NCBI GenBank assembly: GCA_036526195.1
Contig: DATCYZ010000158.1
Span: forward strand, 1-19,398
Origin: DATCYZ01 sp036526195
GTDB taxonomy: Bacteria; Pseudomonadota; Gammaproteobacteria; Burkholderiales; SG8-39
Direction: 5' to 3'
DNA: 19,398 nucleotides
Position 1 is the first letter of the stretch; every line of letters starts with the position of its first letter. The position numbers were made by a program, and so were the translations under genes. Of this stretch, positions 7,371 to 14,203 are shown piece after piece. The notes under the pieces are model-generated. The model was not told where the DNA came from. It saw nothing but the letters and a program-made list of their open reading frames with translations, and did no database searches.

Positions 7371-7512
7371 CAGCCTTTCCCGGAGAAGAGAACAGGATTA
7401 GGATGGTTTCATGGAGGCGCAGGCACGTCGCGCGACACGGCGCGGCGACCGGGTCCCCGTATCCCAACGGGCACAGGGCCGCGAAGCCCGCCCGAAACCA
7501 GGAGGAGGAAGC

Positions 7513-7983
7513 ATGGACGCAGGACGCAGAGTGGTGCTGAGGAGCGCCGGCGCATCGGGCGTGCTGGTCGCGGCGCTCGCGGCCGGGCTGCTCAAGCCGG
7601 AGCGGGTACTTGCCGCAAGCTGGAACAAGGATGCCTTTGCCGCCAAGTCGCCGGTCGACGCGCTGCAGAAGATCGGCGCGGCCAATGCCGTGGAAAGCAA
7701 GGACATCGTCATCGAGGCGCCGCAGATCGCGGAGAACGGCGCGGTCGTGCCGATCGAAGTGACCAGCAACGTGCCGGGCACGAAGTCGATCTCGGTCCTG
7801 ATCGAGAAGAACCCGTTCCCGTTCACCGCGCAGTTCGACTTCCTGGCGGGTGCGCTGCCCTTCGTGAAGATCAACGTGAAGATGGGCGAATCCTCGCATG
7901 TGAGGGTGGTCGCGGAAGCCGGCGGCAAGTTCTACACCGCGAGCCGCGAAGTCAAGGTCACCATCGGCGGCTGCGGCGGCTGA
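7513..7983 (+). CDS. soxY: SoxY, sulfur-carrying subunit of the SoxYZ complex
   Basis: SoxY carries sulfur intermediates on a cysteine at the end of a flexible C-terminal arm in the periplasm. The 156-residue protein ends in the diagnostic GGCGG, making C154 the carrier residue. A twin-arginine signal lies at the N-terminus: RRVVLRSAG at 5-13, then a hydrophobic stretch to about 34. SoxY is known to be Tat-exported and to carry SoxZ with it. The start at ATG 7513 follows a strong GGAGGAGGAA ribosome binding site; the frame is open to an upstream ATG at 7411, but that would bury the Tat signal. It is the first gene of soxYZAXB, 18 bases before soxZ, below an AT-rich promoter region. Confidence 0.97.
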   Translation: MDAGRRVVLRSAGASGVLVAALAAGLLKPERVLAASWNKDAFAAKSPVDALQKIGAANAVESKDIVIEAPQIAENGAVVPIEVTSNVPGTKSISVLIEKNPFPFTAQFDFLAGALPFVKINVKMGESSHVRVVAEAGGKFYTASREVKVTIGGCGG

Positions 7984-8001
7984 GAAAAAGGAGAGACGAT
8001 C

Positions 8002-8313
8002 ATGGCAGGTCCGATGAAGGCGCGGGCAACCGCGCAAAGCGGGTTCGCGGAAGTGCGCGTGCTGATGACGCATCCGATGGAAACCGGGCAGCGCAAGGGC
8101 AGCGATGGCAAACTGGTGCCGGCGCATTTCATCCAGAACGTCACGGTGTCGGTGAACGGCAAGAAAGTCATCGAAGGCCAGGTGAGCCAGGCCGTGTCGC
8201 GCAACCCGGTGTTCTCGTTCCGCATCAAGGACGCGAAGAAGGGCGACAAGGTCGAGATCAGCTGGCTCGACAACAAGGGCGATACCAACAAGACCGAAGC
8301 AGCAGTCGCCTGA
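8002..8313 (+). CDS. soxZ: SoxZ, partner subunit of the SoxYZ carrier complex
   Basis: This 103-residue protein has the normal SoxZ length and no signal peptide, as expected for a protein exported in complex with SoxY. The sequence is all-beta in character, with family-typical segments RVLMTHPMETGQRKG (19-33), HFIQNVTVSVNGK (42-54) and a C-terminal FSFRIKDAKKGDKVEISWLDN. SoxZ stabilises SoxY and helps it dock with SoxAX, SoxB and other Sox enzymes. The ATG at 8002 follows AAAAAGGAGAG at good spacing. The gene follows soxY closely and must be expressed with it. Confidence 0.97.
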   Translation: MAGPMKARATAQSGFAEVRVLMTHPMETGQRKGSDGKLVPAHFIQNVTVSVNGKKVIEGQVSQAVSRNPVFSFRIKDAKKGDKVEISWLDNKGDTNKTEAAVA

Positions 8314-8328
8314 GCAGTGCAGTCCGCA

Positions 8329-8351
8329 CCGGGTGCCGAGGGGGCGCCCGG
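8329..8351 (+). other. Intercistronic hairpin between soxZ and soxA
   Basis: CCGGGTGCC pairs with GGCGCCCGG (one G-U pair in RNA) around GAGGG, a nine-pair stem within the 71-base gap between soxZ and soxA. No T tract follows. It could be an mRNA processing or stability element that sets different levels of SoxYZ and SoxAX. Confidence 0.4.
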
Positions 8352-8384
8352 CGCTTCCGCAACACAACGAGGAGGAGACAGGCG

Positions 8385-9194
8385 ATGCGTGCATTTCACC
8401 GCAGCGCACTCGTGACCGTGGCGCTCGCCGCGGTGGCGGCGTGGCCGGCGTTCGCGCAGGACGCGAAGAAGGAAATCCAGAAGTACCAGAAGATGATCGG
8501 CGAAGGCAGCCCCGCGGAACTGTGGGAACTGCAGGGCGCCGAGCTCTGGAAGAAGCCGCAGGGCCCGAAGAGCGTTTCCCTGGAGAAGTGCGACCTGGGC
8601 CTCGGCGCCGGCAAGGTGAAGGGCGCTTACGCGAAGCTGCCGCGCTACTTCAAGGACGCCGACAAGGTGATGGACCTCGAGTCGCGCCTGCTCCACTGCA
8701 TGGTGACGCTGCAGGGCCGCACGGTGGAAGAAGCCACCAAGCGCGTCTTCGGCAATGCCGACCGGCCCTCCGAGTTCGAATACCTGGTGTCCTACATCGT
8801 CGGCCAGTCGCGCGGCCACAGGATGGCGGCCGGTCGCGCGCACGAGAAGGAAAAGGAGTCGATCGCGCTCGGCAAGGAGATCTTCTTCTATCGTGCCGGC
8901 GCCTGGGATTTCTCCTGCGCCAGCTGCCACGGCGAGGACGGCAAGCGCATCCGCATGCAGGACCTGCCGGTGCTGAGCAGCCCGAAGGGCGGCGCGGGTT
9001 CGTACACCACCTGGCCTGCGTACCGCGTCTCGAACAGCCAGTTGAAGACGATGCAATGGCGCATCAACGACTGCTACCGGCAAATGCGCTTCCCCGAGCC
9101 GAACTTCGCCTCGGAGGCTACCGTGGCATTGACCCATTACATGGCGGACGTGGTGAAGGGCGTGCCCTATGCCGGCCCCGGCACCAAGCGCTAA
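8385..9194 (+). CDS. soxA: SoxA, c-type cytochrome subunit of SoxAX (monoheme type)
   Basis: SoxAX joins thiosulfate oxidatively to the SoxY cysteine in the periplasm. The 269-residue protein has a Sec signal peptide at about 1-24 (cleavage near AFA-QD). A single heme site CASCH lies at 178-182, and the active-site cysteine ligand is C230 in NDCYRQMRFPEPN. The N-terminal heme motif found in diheme SoxA is absent; C69 and C105 are available for the disulfide that replaces it in monoheme forms. The ATG at 8385 has GAGGAGG upstream. It sits 10 bases before soxX, so the two partners are probably co-translated. Confidence 0.96.
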   Translation: MRAFHRSALVTVALAAVAAWPAFAQDAKKEIQKYQKMIGEGSPAELWELQGAELWKKPQGPKSVSLEKCDLGLGAGKVKGAYAKLPRYFKDADKVMDLESRLLHCMVTLQGRTVEEATKRVFGNADRPSEFEYLVSYIVGQSRGHRMAAGRAHEKEKESIALGKEIFFYRAGAWDFSCASCHGEDGKRIRMQDLPVLSSPKGGAGSYTTWPAYRVSNSQLKTMQWRINDCYRQMRFPEPNFASEATVALTHYMADVVKGVPYAGPGTKR

Positions 9195-9204
9195 GGAGGC
9201 GACC

Positions 9205-9813
9205 ATGAAGACCATGAAACTGATTTCGATCGCCATCGCAGCGGCGCTGCTCGTGCCGACGGCCGCCATGGCCGACCCGACCGACCGGGGTGTGATCTCC
9301 GTGCACAAGCGCGACTTCCACACCAAGGGGCAGGCGAAAGCCGAATGGGTGGTGCAGGACGCGGTGCAGCGCATCTGCACCCAGACGGACGACAAGCCGC
9401 CTGCGGAACTGGCCAAGGCCCTCGAGGCCGACCAGATGAAGACCATCCCGTTCCCGACCGGCAACATGATCGGCGACTGGAAGAAGGGGGCCAAGATCGC
9501 GGCCGACGGGCGCGGCATGACCTGGAACCGTCCGCCGAGCACCAACAATGGCGGCGGTTGCTACAACTGCCACCAGCTCTCGCCCGAGGAAGTCTCCTTC
9601 GGCACACTGGGCCCGAGCCTGAAGGGCTTCGGCAAGGTGCGCGGCAGCGGCGCCGACACGCAGAAGTACCTGTACGGCAAGATCTGGAACTCCAAGGCGT
9701 ACAACCTGTGCTCCGGCATGCCGCGTTTCGGGCACTCGGGCACGCTGACGGACGCCCAGATCCGGGACCTGATCGCCTACCTGCTGGATCCGGCCTCGCC
9801 GGTGAACAAGTAA
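9205..9813 (+). CDS. soxX: SoxX, c-type cytochrome subunit of SoxAX
   Basis: SoxX is the electron-accepting heme partner of SoxA. The 202-residue protein has a Sec signal peptide (1-23, AMA-DP). Its one heme motif is CYNCH (119-123), preceded by a glycine run, and M172 in the LCSGMPRFGHSG segment is the likely axial methionine. About 80 residues lie between the signal peptide and the heme domain, so this is one of the longer SoxX forms. The ATG at 9205 has AAGGAGG upstream; an earlier ATG at 9169 lies inside soxA and would displace the signal peptide. A strong terminator follows 26 bases after its stop codon. Confidence 0.96.
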   Translation: MKTMKLISIAIAAALLVPTAAMADPTDRGVISVHKRDFHTKGQAKAEWVVQDAVQRICTQTDDKPPAELAKALEADQMKTIPFPTGNMIGDWKKGAKIAADGRGMTWNRPPSTNNGGGCYNCHQLSPEEVSFGTLGPSLKGFGKVRGSGADTQKYLYGKIWNSKAYNLCSGMPRFGHSGTLTDAQIRDLIAYLLDPASPVNK

Positions 9814-9839
9814 GCCCCCCGGCCCCGCAACCCCACCCG

Positions 9840-9871
9840 ACGGGGCTTGGCATTCGCCAAGCCCCGTTTTT
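9840..9871 (+). terminator. Intrinsic terminator between soxX and soxB
   Basis: ACGGGGCTTGGC (9840-9851) and GCCAAGCCCCGT (9856-9867) are perfectly complementary across an ATTC loop, and the 3' arm runs into five T residues (9867-9871). This is a textbook rho-independent terminator on the plus strand. It sits 18 bases before the soxB start, so it either ends soxYZAX transcripts or lets only a fraction through into soxB. Confidence 0.85.
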
Positions 9872-9889
9872 CATGACCGGACCGACACC

Positions 9890-11593
9890 ATGCAAAGACG
9901 CGACTTCCTGAGACTCATGGCCTTCGCGGCCGCGACCGGCGCGAGCCTGCGCCCCGGGCTGTCCACCGCCCAGGCGGCCGGAGAGCTCTATGACCTGCCG
10001 AGATTCGGCAACGTGTCGCTGCTGCATGTCACCGACGTGCATGCGCAGCTGCTGCCGATCTGGTTCCGCGAGCCGAACGTGAACCTCGGCGTCGGCGAAG
10101 CGCTCGGCAAGGCGCCCCACCTGGTCGGCGAGGCGCTGCTCAAGCAGTTCGGCCTGCCGGCCGGCAGCGCGTCCGCCCATGCGTTCACCTACCTCGATTT
10201 CGAGGCGGCGGCGCGCCGCTACGGCAAGGTGGGCGGCTACGCGCACCTTGCCACGCTGGTGAAGCGCCTGCGTGCCAGCCGGCCGAATGCCCTGCTCCTC
10301 GACGGCGGCGACAACTGGCAGGGATCGGCCACCGCGCTGTGGACAAAGGGCGCGGACATGATCGGCGCGCAGAAGCTGCTTGGCACCGACATCCTCACCG
10401 GGCACTGGGAGTTCACCTACGGCGCAAAGCGCGTCAAGGAGGCGGTCGATCGCGAGATCGCGCCGATGGAGTTCGTCGCCCAGAACGTCAAGACCACGGA
10501 CTTCGAGGACCCGGTGTTCTCGCCCTACACCCTGCGCAGCGTGAACGGCGTGGCGATTGCCGTCATCGGCCAGGCCTTCCCGTACACGCCGATCGCCAAC
10601 CCGCGCCACATGGTGGCGGACTGGACCTTCGGCATCCAGGAAACCCGGCTGCAGCAGATGGTCGACGAGGTGCGCGCCAAAGGGGCGAAACTCGTGGTGC
10701 TGCTCTCGCACAACGGCATGGACGTCGACCTGAAGCTCGCTGGCCGGGTGCGCGGCATCGACGCCATCCTCGGCGGGCACACCCACGACGGCGTGCCCGC
10801 CCCGACCATCGTCAAGAACCCCGGCGGGCGCACCCTGGTGACCAACGCGGGCTCGAACGGCAAGTTCCTCGGCGTGCTCGACCTCGACGTGCGCGACGGC
10901 AAGCTTCAGGATTTCCGCTATCGCCTGCTGCCGGTGTTCGCCAACCTGCTGCCGGCGGACGCGGCCATGAGCGCCTACATCGACAAGGTGCGCGCGCCCT
11001 ACGCGTCGAAGCTGTCCGAGAAGCTCGCCGTCACCGAGGGACTGCTCTACCGGCGCGGCAACTTCAACGGCACTATCGACCAGATGATCCTGAACGCATT
11101 GATGGAGGTAAAGGGCGCCGAGATCGCCTTCTCGCCCGGGTTTCGCTGGGGCACCTCGCTCCTGCCGGGCGATGCCATCACCTTCGAGCACCTGATGGAC
11201 CAGACCGCGATCACCTACCCGGCCACGACGCTGAACGAGATCAGCGGCGAGCAGATCAAGGTGATTCTCGAAGACGTCGCCGACAACCTCTTCAACCCCG
11301 ACCCCTACCTGCAGCAGGGCGGCGACATGGTGCGCGTCGGCGGCCTGACCTGGGCCTGCGACCCGCTCGCCGACATCGGCAAGCGCATCAGCGACATGCG
11401 CCTCGGCGGCAAGCCGCTGGAAGCCGCGCGGCGCTACAAGGTGGCCGGCTGGGCGCCGGTGGCCGAAGGCGCGACCGGCGAGCCGGTCTGGGACGTGGTC
11501 GGCGGCTACCTGCGCTCGAAGAAGACGATTACCCCGGTGAAGCTCAACCTCCCGCGGCTGATCGGCATGGACGGGAATGCGGGGATGGCCTGA
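9890..11593 (+). CDS. soxB: SoxB, sulfate thiol esterase (dimanganese)
   Basis: SoxB hydrolyses the SoxY-bound cysteine S-thiosulfonate and releases sulfate in the periplasm. The 567-residue length is typical. A twin-arginine signal begins MQRRDFLRLM and ends near A29-A30. It has the two-domain 5'-nucleotidase-like fold, with metal ligands visible: D49 and H51 (TDVHAQ), D141 (DGGDNWQG), H172 (the SoxB-specific GHWEFTYG), H274 (LLSHNG) and H297/H299 (GGHTHDG). The C-terminal substrate domain covers about 375-555. The ATG at 9890 lacks a strong Shine-Dalgarno sequence and lies just beyond the soxX terminator, so its expression may be lower than, or separate from, soxYZAX. It is the last sox gene in the window. 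Confidence 0.97.
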   Translation: MQRRDFLRLMAFAAATGASLRPGLSTAQAAGELYDLPRFGNVSLLHVTDVHAQLLPIWFREPNVNLGVGEALGKAPHLVGEALLKQFGLPAGSASAHAFTYLDFEAAARRYGKVGGYAHLATLVKRLRASRPNALLLDGGDNWQGSATALWTKGADMIGAQKLLGTDILTGHWEFTYGAKRVKEAVDREIAPMEFVAQNVKTTDFEDPVFSPYTLRSVNGVAIAVIGQAFPYTPIANPRHMVADWTFGIQETRLQQMVDEVRAKGAKLVVLLSHNGMDVDLKLAGRVRGIDAILGGHTHDGVPAPTIVKNPGGRTLVTNAGSNGKFLGVLDLDVRDGKLQDFRYRLLPVFANLLPADAAMSAYIDKVRAPYASKLSEKLAVTEGLLYRRGNFNGTIDQMILNALMEVKGAEIAFSPGFRWGTSLLPGDAITFEHLMDQTAITYPATTLNEISGEQIKVILEDVADNLFNPDPYLQQGGDMVRVGGLTWACDPLADIGKRISDMRLGGKPLEAARRYKVAGWAPVAEGATGEPVWDVVGGYLRSKKTITPVKLNLPRLIGMDGNAGMA

Positions 11594-11609
11594 GGGGGAC
11601 ACCACCCGG

Positions 11610-11629
11610 CCCCGAAAGGGGTTGCTTTT
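11610..11629 (+). terminator. Short hairpin with T-rich tail after soxB
   Basis: CCCC-GAAA-GGGG (11610-11621) is followed by TTGCTTTT, 16 bases after the soxB stop. The stem is only four pairs but is GC-only and capped by a stable GAAA tetraloop, so it could act as a weak intrinsic terminator. Confidence 0.4.
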
Positions 11630-11635
11630 AACCAG

Positions 11636-11777
11636 TCGCCCCTTTTTGCATGGACAGCCTCATCGTCCATGCAAAAGGGGCGAAACTTTGCCTGCGATTC
11701 GGCGCAGGGACGGATCGAAGGCAGGGTTCCGCCCCTTATGTGCTGGACGATGAAGCCGTCCAGCACATAAGGGGCGG
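11636..11777. repeat. REP/BIME-like element: two inverted large palindromes with a linker hairpin
   Basis: Palindrome 1 (11636-11683) pairs CGCCCC, a T run and GCATGGAC with GTCCATGC, an A run and GGGGCG around AGCCTCATC, with a T/A pair at its base and one unpaired T. Palindrome 2 (11729-11777) has two perfect 20-base arms, left CCGCCCCTTATGTGCTGGAC, around GATGAAGCC. The reverse complement of the first matches the second: same CGCCCCTT outer arm, same TGGAC inner arm, similar loop. The two are therefore related copies in opposite orientation. The linker contains a smaller hairpin, CCTGCG/CGCAGG (11691-11708). The layout resembles a bacterial interspersed mosaic element or a MITE. It occupies the 307-base gene-free gap 11594-11900. 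Confidence 0.7.
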
Positions 11778-11822
11778 TCTGGAAAAGCAAAACCGCCGAA
11801 TGCCCTTGCCTCTCGCGCACCT

Positions 11823-11900
11823 TGTTAACGGAATGTAATCCCCCCGACCCCGCCCCCGCAGTCCGCTATCATTCCGCGCGACCTCCCCCGCCCGATCTCC
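11823..11900 (+). promoter_or_regulatory. Upstream region of the macA-like gene
   Basis: TATCAT at 11867-11872 could be a -10 box about 28 bases before the ATG at 11901. No good -35 sits at standard spacing, although TTGTTA occurs at 11823. No clear Shine-Dalgarno sequence precedes the ATG. Weak evidence only. Confidence 0.25.
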
Positions 11901-13469
11901 ATGAAAAAAGCCCTTCGCTGGATCCTGCCCATCGCCCTGCTGGTCGCCGCCGGCGTCGGCGGCACCGCGTGGGTCCAGTCCCGCGACGGCGGCAAGCAGC
12001 CGGGCTACCGCTTCGCCAAGGTCGAGCGCGGACCGATCGCCGCGACGGTGGCCGCGAGCGGCACGCTGGCGGCGGTGACGACGGTGCAGGTCGGCTCGCA
12101 GGTCTCCGGGCAGATCAAGGAGATCAACGCGGACTTCAACACGCCGGTGAAGGAGAACCAGGTGATCGCGCGCATCGATCCCTCGACCTTCGAGTTGCGC
12201 GTGGCGCAGGCGCGCGCGGACCTGGATGCGGCGCGCAGCGCGGTGGCGGTGCAGCGCTCGGGCGTCATCGCGCAGGAAGCCGAACGCGCGCGGGTGCGCA
12301 TCAACCTCGCGGAAGCCGTCCGCGACTTCGAGCGCAAGAAATCCCTGGTGGAGAAGGGTTTCATTTCGCCATCGGAGCGCGACAAGGCGCAGACGCTGGC
12401 GGAGGCGACGCGCGAGCAGTTGCGCGCGGTCGAGGCACAGATCGGCGTGAATGCGGCGCAGGTCGCAAGCGCCGAGGCCGCGGTCAAGCAGCGCGAGGCG
12501 CTGCTCAAGCAGGCCCTGGTCGACCTCGACCGCACGATCATCCGCGCGCCGGTGGACGGCACGGTGATCCTGCGCAACGTCGACGCCGGCCAGACGGTGG
12601 CCGCGAGCCTGCAGGCGCCGGTGCTCTTCACCATCGCCCGCGACCTGCACGACATGCAGGTCGAGACGGCGATCGACGAAGCCGATGTCGGTCGCCTGAA
12701 GGTCGGCCAGCGCGCCACCTTTACGGTCGACGCGTTTCCGCGGCGCAATTTCGAGGGCACGATCGGCCAGATCCGGAAATCGCCGCAGAACGTGCAGAAC
12801 GTGGTCAGCTACACGGTCGTGATCTCCGCCGCCAATCCGGATCTCGCGCTGCTGCCCGGCATGACGGCAAACGTGCGCATCGTGGTCGACCAGCGCGAGA
12901 GCGCGCTCAAGGTGCCGAACGCGGCGCTTCGCTTCCGGCCCGCGGACGCAGGCGAGCTGAAGCCCGCGGCGCAGGCGGCGGATGCAAGCGGCGCCACGGG
13001 CGCCGGGGGCGCGCAGGGCGGCCAGGCCATGCAGAACTTCCGCAAGCGCATCGTTGAGGACGTGAAGCCGGACGCGACGCAGATCGCGCAGATCGATGCA
13101 ATCTTCGCCGAGTCGCGCAGCCAGTTTGCCCCCTTGCGCGAGATCGCGGACGCGGCCGAGCGCCGCCGGAAGTTCGATCGCCTGCGCGCCGAACTGCGCG
13201 ACCGCATTGCGACCGTCCTGCGGCCCGACCAGCGGCCCGCCTACGACCGGCTGATTGCCGAGCTCGGTGCGCGCGGCCGGGCCGCGACCGGTCGCCTCTG
13301 GGTGCTGCAGGGAACGAAGCCGGTGCCGGTCGAGGTGCGCATCGGCCTGTCGGACGGCACCAGCACGGAACTGGTGGGCGACACGCTCAAGGAAGGCGCG
13401 GAGGTGATCCTCGGACCGGCGCAGCCGGAGAAACGCGAAGGCCCGGGGCTGCGCGGCCGGTTCTTCTGA
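11901..13469 (+). CDS. macA: MacA-like periplasmic adaptor (HlyD/RND-MFP family) with a helical insertion
   Basis: This membrane-anchored adaptor links an inner-membrane ABC exporter to a TolC-type channel. An N-terminal anchor helix (about 7-26) is followed by a lipoyl-like half (VGSQVSGQIKEINADFNTPVKENQVIARID, 65-94), a long coiled-coil hairpin (about 98-210), the second lipoyl half (IIRAPVDGTVILRNVDAGQTV, 213-233) and a beta-barrel (about 250-345). At 522 residues it is some 120-150 longer than usual MacA. The excess is at about 348-463: an Ala/Gly-rich linker, then a helical segment ending LRPDQRPAYDRL (440-451), which resembles LTxxQ/Spy-CpxP proteins. The membrane-proximal domain resumes at RLWVLQGTKPVPVEV. 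Its stop overlaps the ATPase start (TGATG). (Quoted segments over 20 residues are described by position: 65-94 holds key residues G66, V68, G70 and D93.). Confidence 0.9.
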   Translation: MKKALRWILPIALLVAAGVGGTAWVQSRDGGKQPGYRFAKVERGPIAATVAASGTLAAVTTVQVGSQVSGQIKEINADFNTPVKENQVIARIDPSTFELRVAQARADLDAARSAVAVQRSGVIAQEAERARVRINLAEAVRDFERKKSLVEKGFISPSERDKAQTLAEATREQLRAVEAQIGVNAAQVASAEAAVKQREALLKQALVDLDRTIIRAPVDGTVILRNVDAGQTVAASLQAPVLFTIARDLHDMQVETAIDEADVGRLKVGQRATFTVDAFPRRNFEGTIGQIRKSPQNVQNVVSYTVVISAANPDLALLPGMTANVRIVVDQRESALKVPNAALRFRPADAGELKPAAQAADASGATGAGGAQGGQAMQNFRKRIVEDVKPDATQIAQIDAIFAESRSQFAPLREIADAAERRRKFDRLRAELRDRIATVLRPDQRPAYDRLIAELGARGRAATGRLWVLQGTKPVPVEVRIGLSDGTSTELVGDTLKEGAEVILGPAQPEKREGPGLRGRFF

Positions 13470-14203
13470 TGGCCGAGCCCATCATGCGGGTGCGCGCGTT
13501 GCGCAAGCTCTACCGGATGGGCGACAACGTGGTGCGCGCGCTCGACGGGGTCAGCGTCGAGATCGCGGCGGGCGAATTCGTCGCCGTCATGGGCCCCTCG
13601 GGCTCGGGCAAGTCGACCTTCATGAACCTGCTCGGCTGCCTCGATCGCCCCACCTCGGGCGAGTACACGCTGGGCGAGCGGCCGGTCGCGCAACTCTCCA
13701 CGGACGAGCTCGCGGTGGCGCGAAACCGCAACATCGGCTTCGTGTTCCAGAACTTCAACCTGCTGGCGCGCACCCCGGCGGTCGAGAACGTGGAACTGCC
13801 GCTGGTCTACGCCGGCGTGCCGGCGTCCGAGCGCCGCGCCCGCGCCATGGAGATGCTTGCGCGGGTGGGCCTGGAAGAGCGCGCACAACACCAGCCCGCC
13901 CAGCTCTCCGGCGGCCAGCAGCAGCGCGTGGCGATCGCGCGCGCGCTGGTCACCCGGCCGCTGCTGATCCTCGCGGACGAGCCGACCGGCGCGCTCGACA
14001 CGCGCACCAGCCTGGAGCTCATGGTGCTGTTCCAGGCCCTCAATCGCCAGGGCATGACCGTGGTGCTGGTGACGCACGAACCCGACATCGCGCGCTTCGC
14101 GGGACGCCTGCTGCGCTTCCGCGACGGCCACCTGGTGGAGGACCTGCGGCAGGCGCCGGTCGACGCGGAGGCGCTGCTCGCCGGCGAGGCGGCGGCGGCA
14201 TGA
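13469..14203 (+). CDS. ABC transporter ATP-binding protein, MacB/LolD type
   Basis: This cytoplasmic nucleotide-binding subunit of 244 residues carries every ABC motif: Walker A GPSGSGKST (42-50), Q-loop Q94 in FVFQNFNLL, signature LSGGQQQR (146-153), Walker B LLILADEP (165-172, catalytic E171), D-loop GALD and switch H203. The sequence is of the MacB/LolD/FtsE class, which drives mechanotransmission rather than transmembrane transport. E. coli MacB fuses this domain to its permease; here they are separate genes. The ATG at 13469 overlaps the stop of the adaptor gene, and its own stop overlaps the permease start (ATGA), so the three are translationally coupled. Confidence 0.94.
   Translation: MAEPIMRVRALRKLYRMGDNVVRALDGVSVEIAAGEFVAVMGPSGSGKSTFMNLLGCLDRPTSGEYTLGERPVAQLSTDELAVARNRNIGFVFQNFNLLARTPAVENVELPLVYAGVPASERRARAMEMLARVGLEERAQHQPAQLSGGQQQRVAIARALVTRPLLILADEPTGALDTRTSLELMVLFQALNRQGMTVVLVTHEPDIARFAGRLLRFRDGHLVEDLRQAPVDAEALLAGEAAAA

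Noticed and set aside
7411..7512. Upstream ATG extension of soxY adding 34 residues
   Set aside because: It would place unconserved residues before the Tat signal peptide. The internal ATG at 7513 has a far stronger ribosome binding site.
9191..11605. 804-codon open frame on the minus strand opposite soxX and soxB
   Set aside because: It is antisense to two well-supported sox genes and rich in His, Arg, Gly and Val. Long stop-free antisense frames are common at this GC content.
11506..11838. Open frames of 104 codons (minus, 11506-11820) and 62 codons (plus, 11650-11838) across the gap after soxB
   Set aside because: Both are read straight through the two palindromes, so each contains mirrored fragments such as LDDEAVQHI and VLDGFIVQHI. 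They have no ribosome binding site or coding character, and look like translation of a structural repeat.
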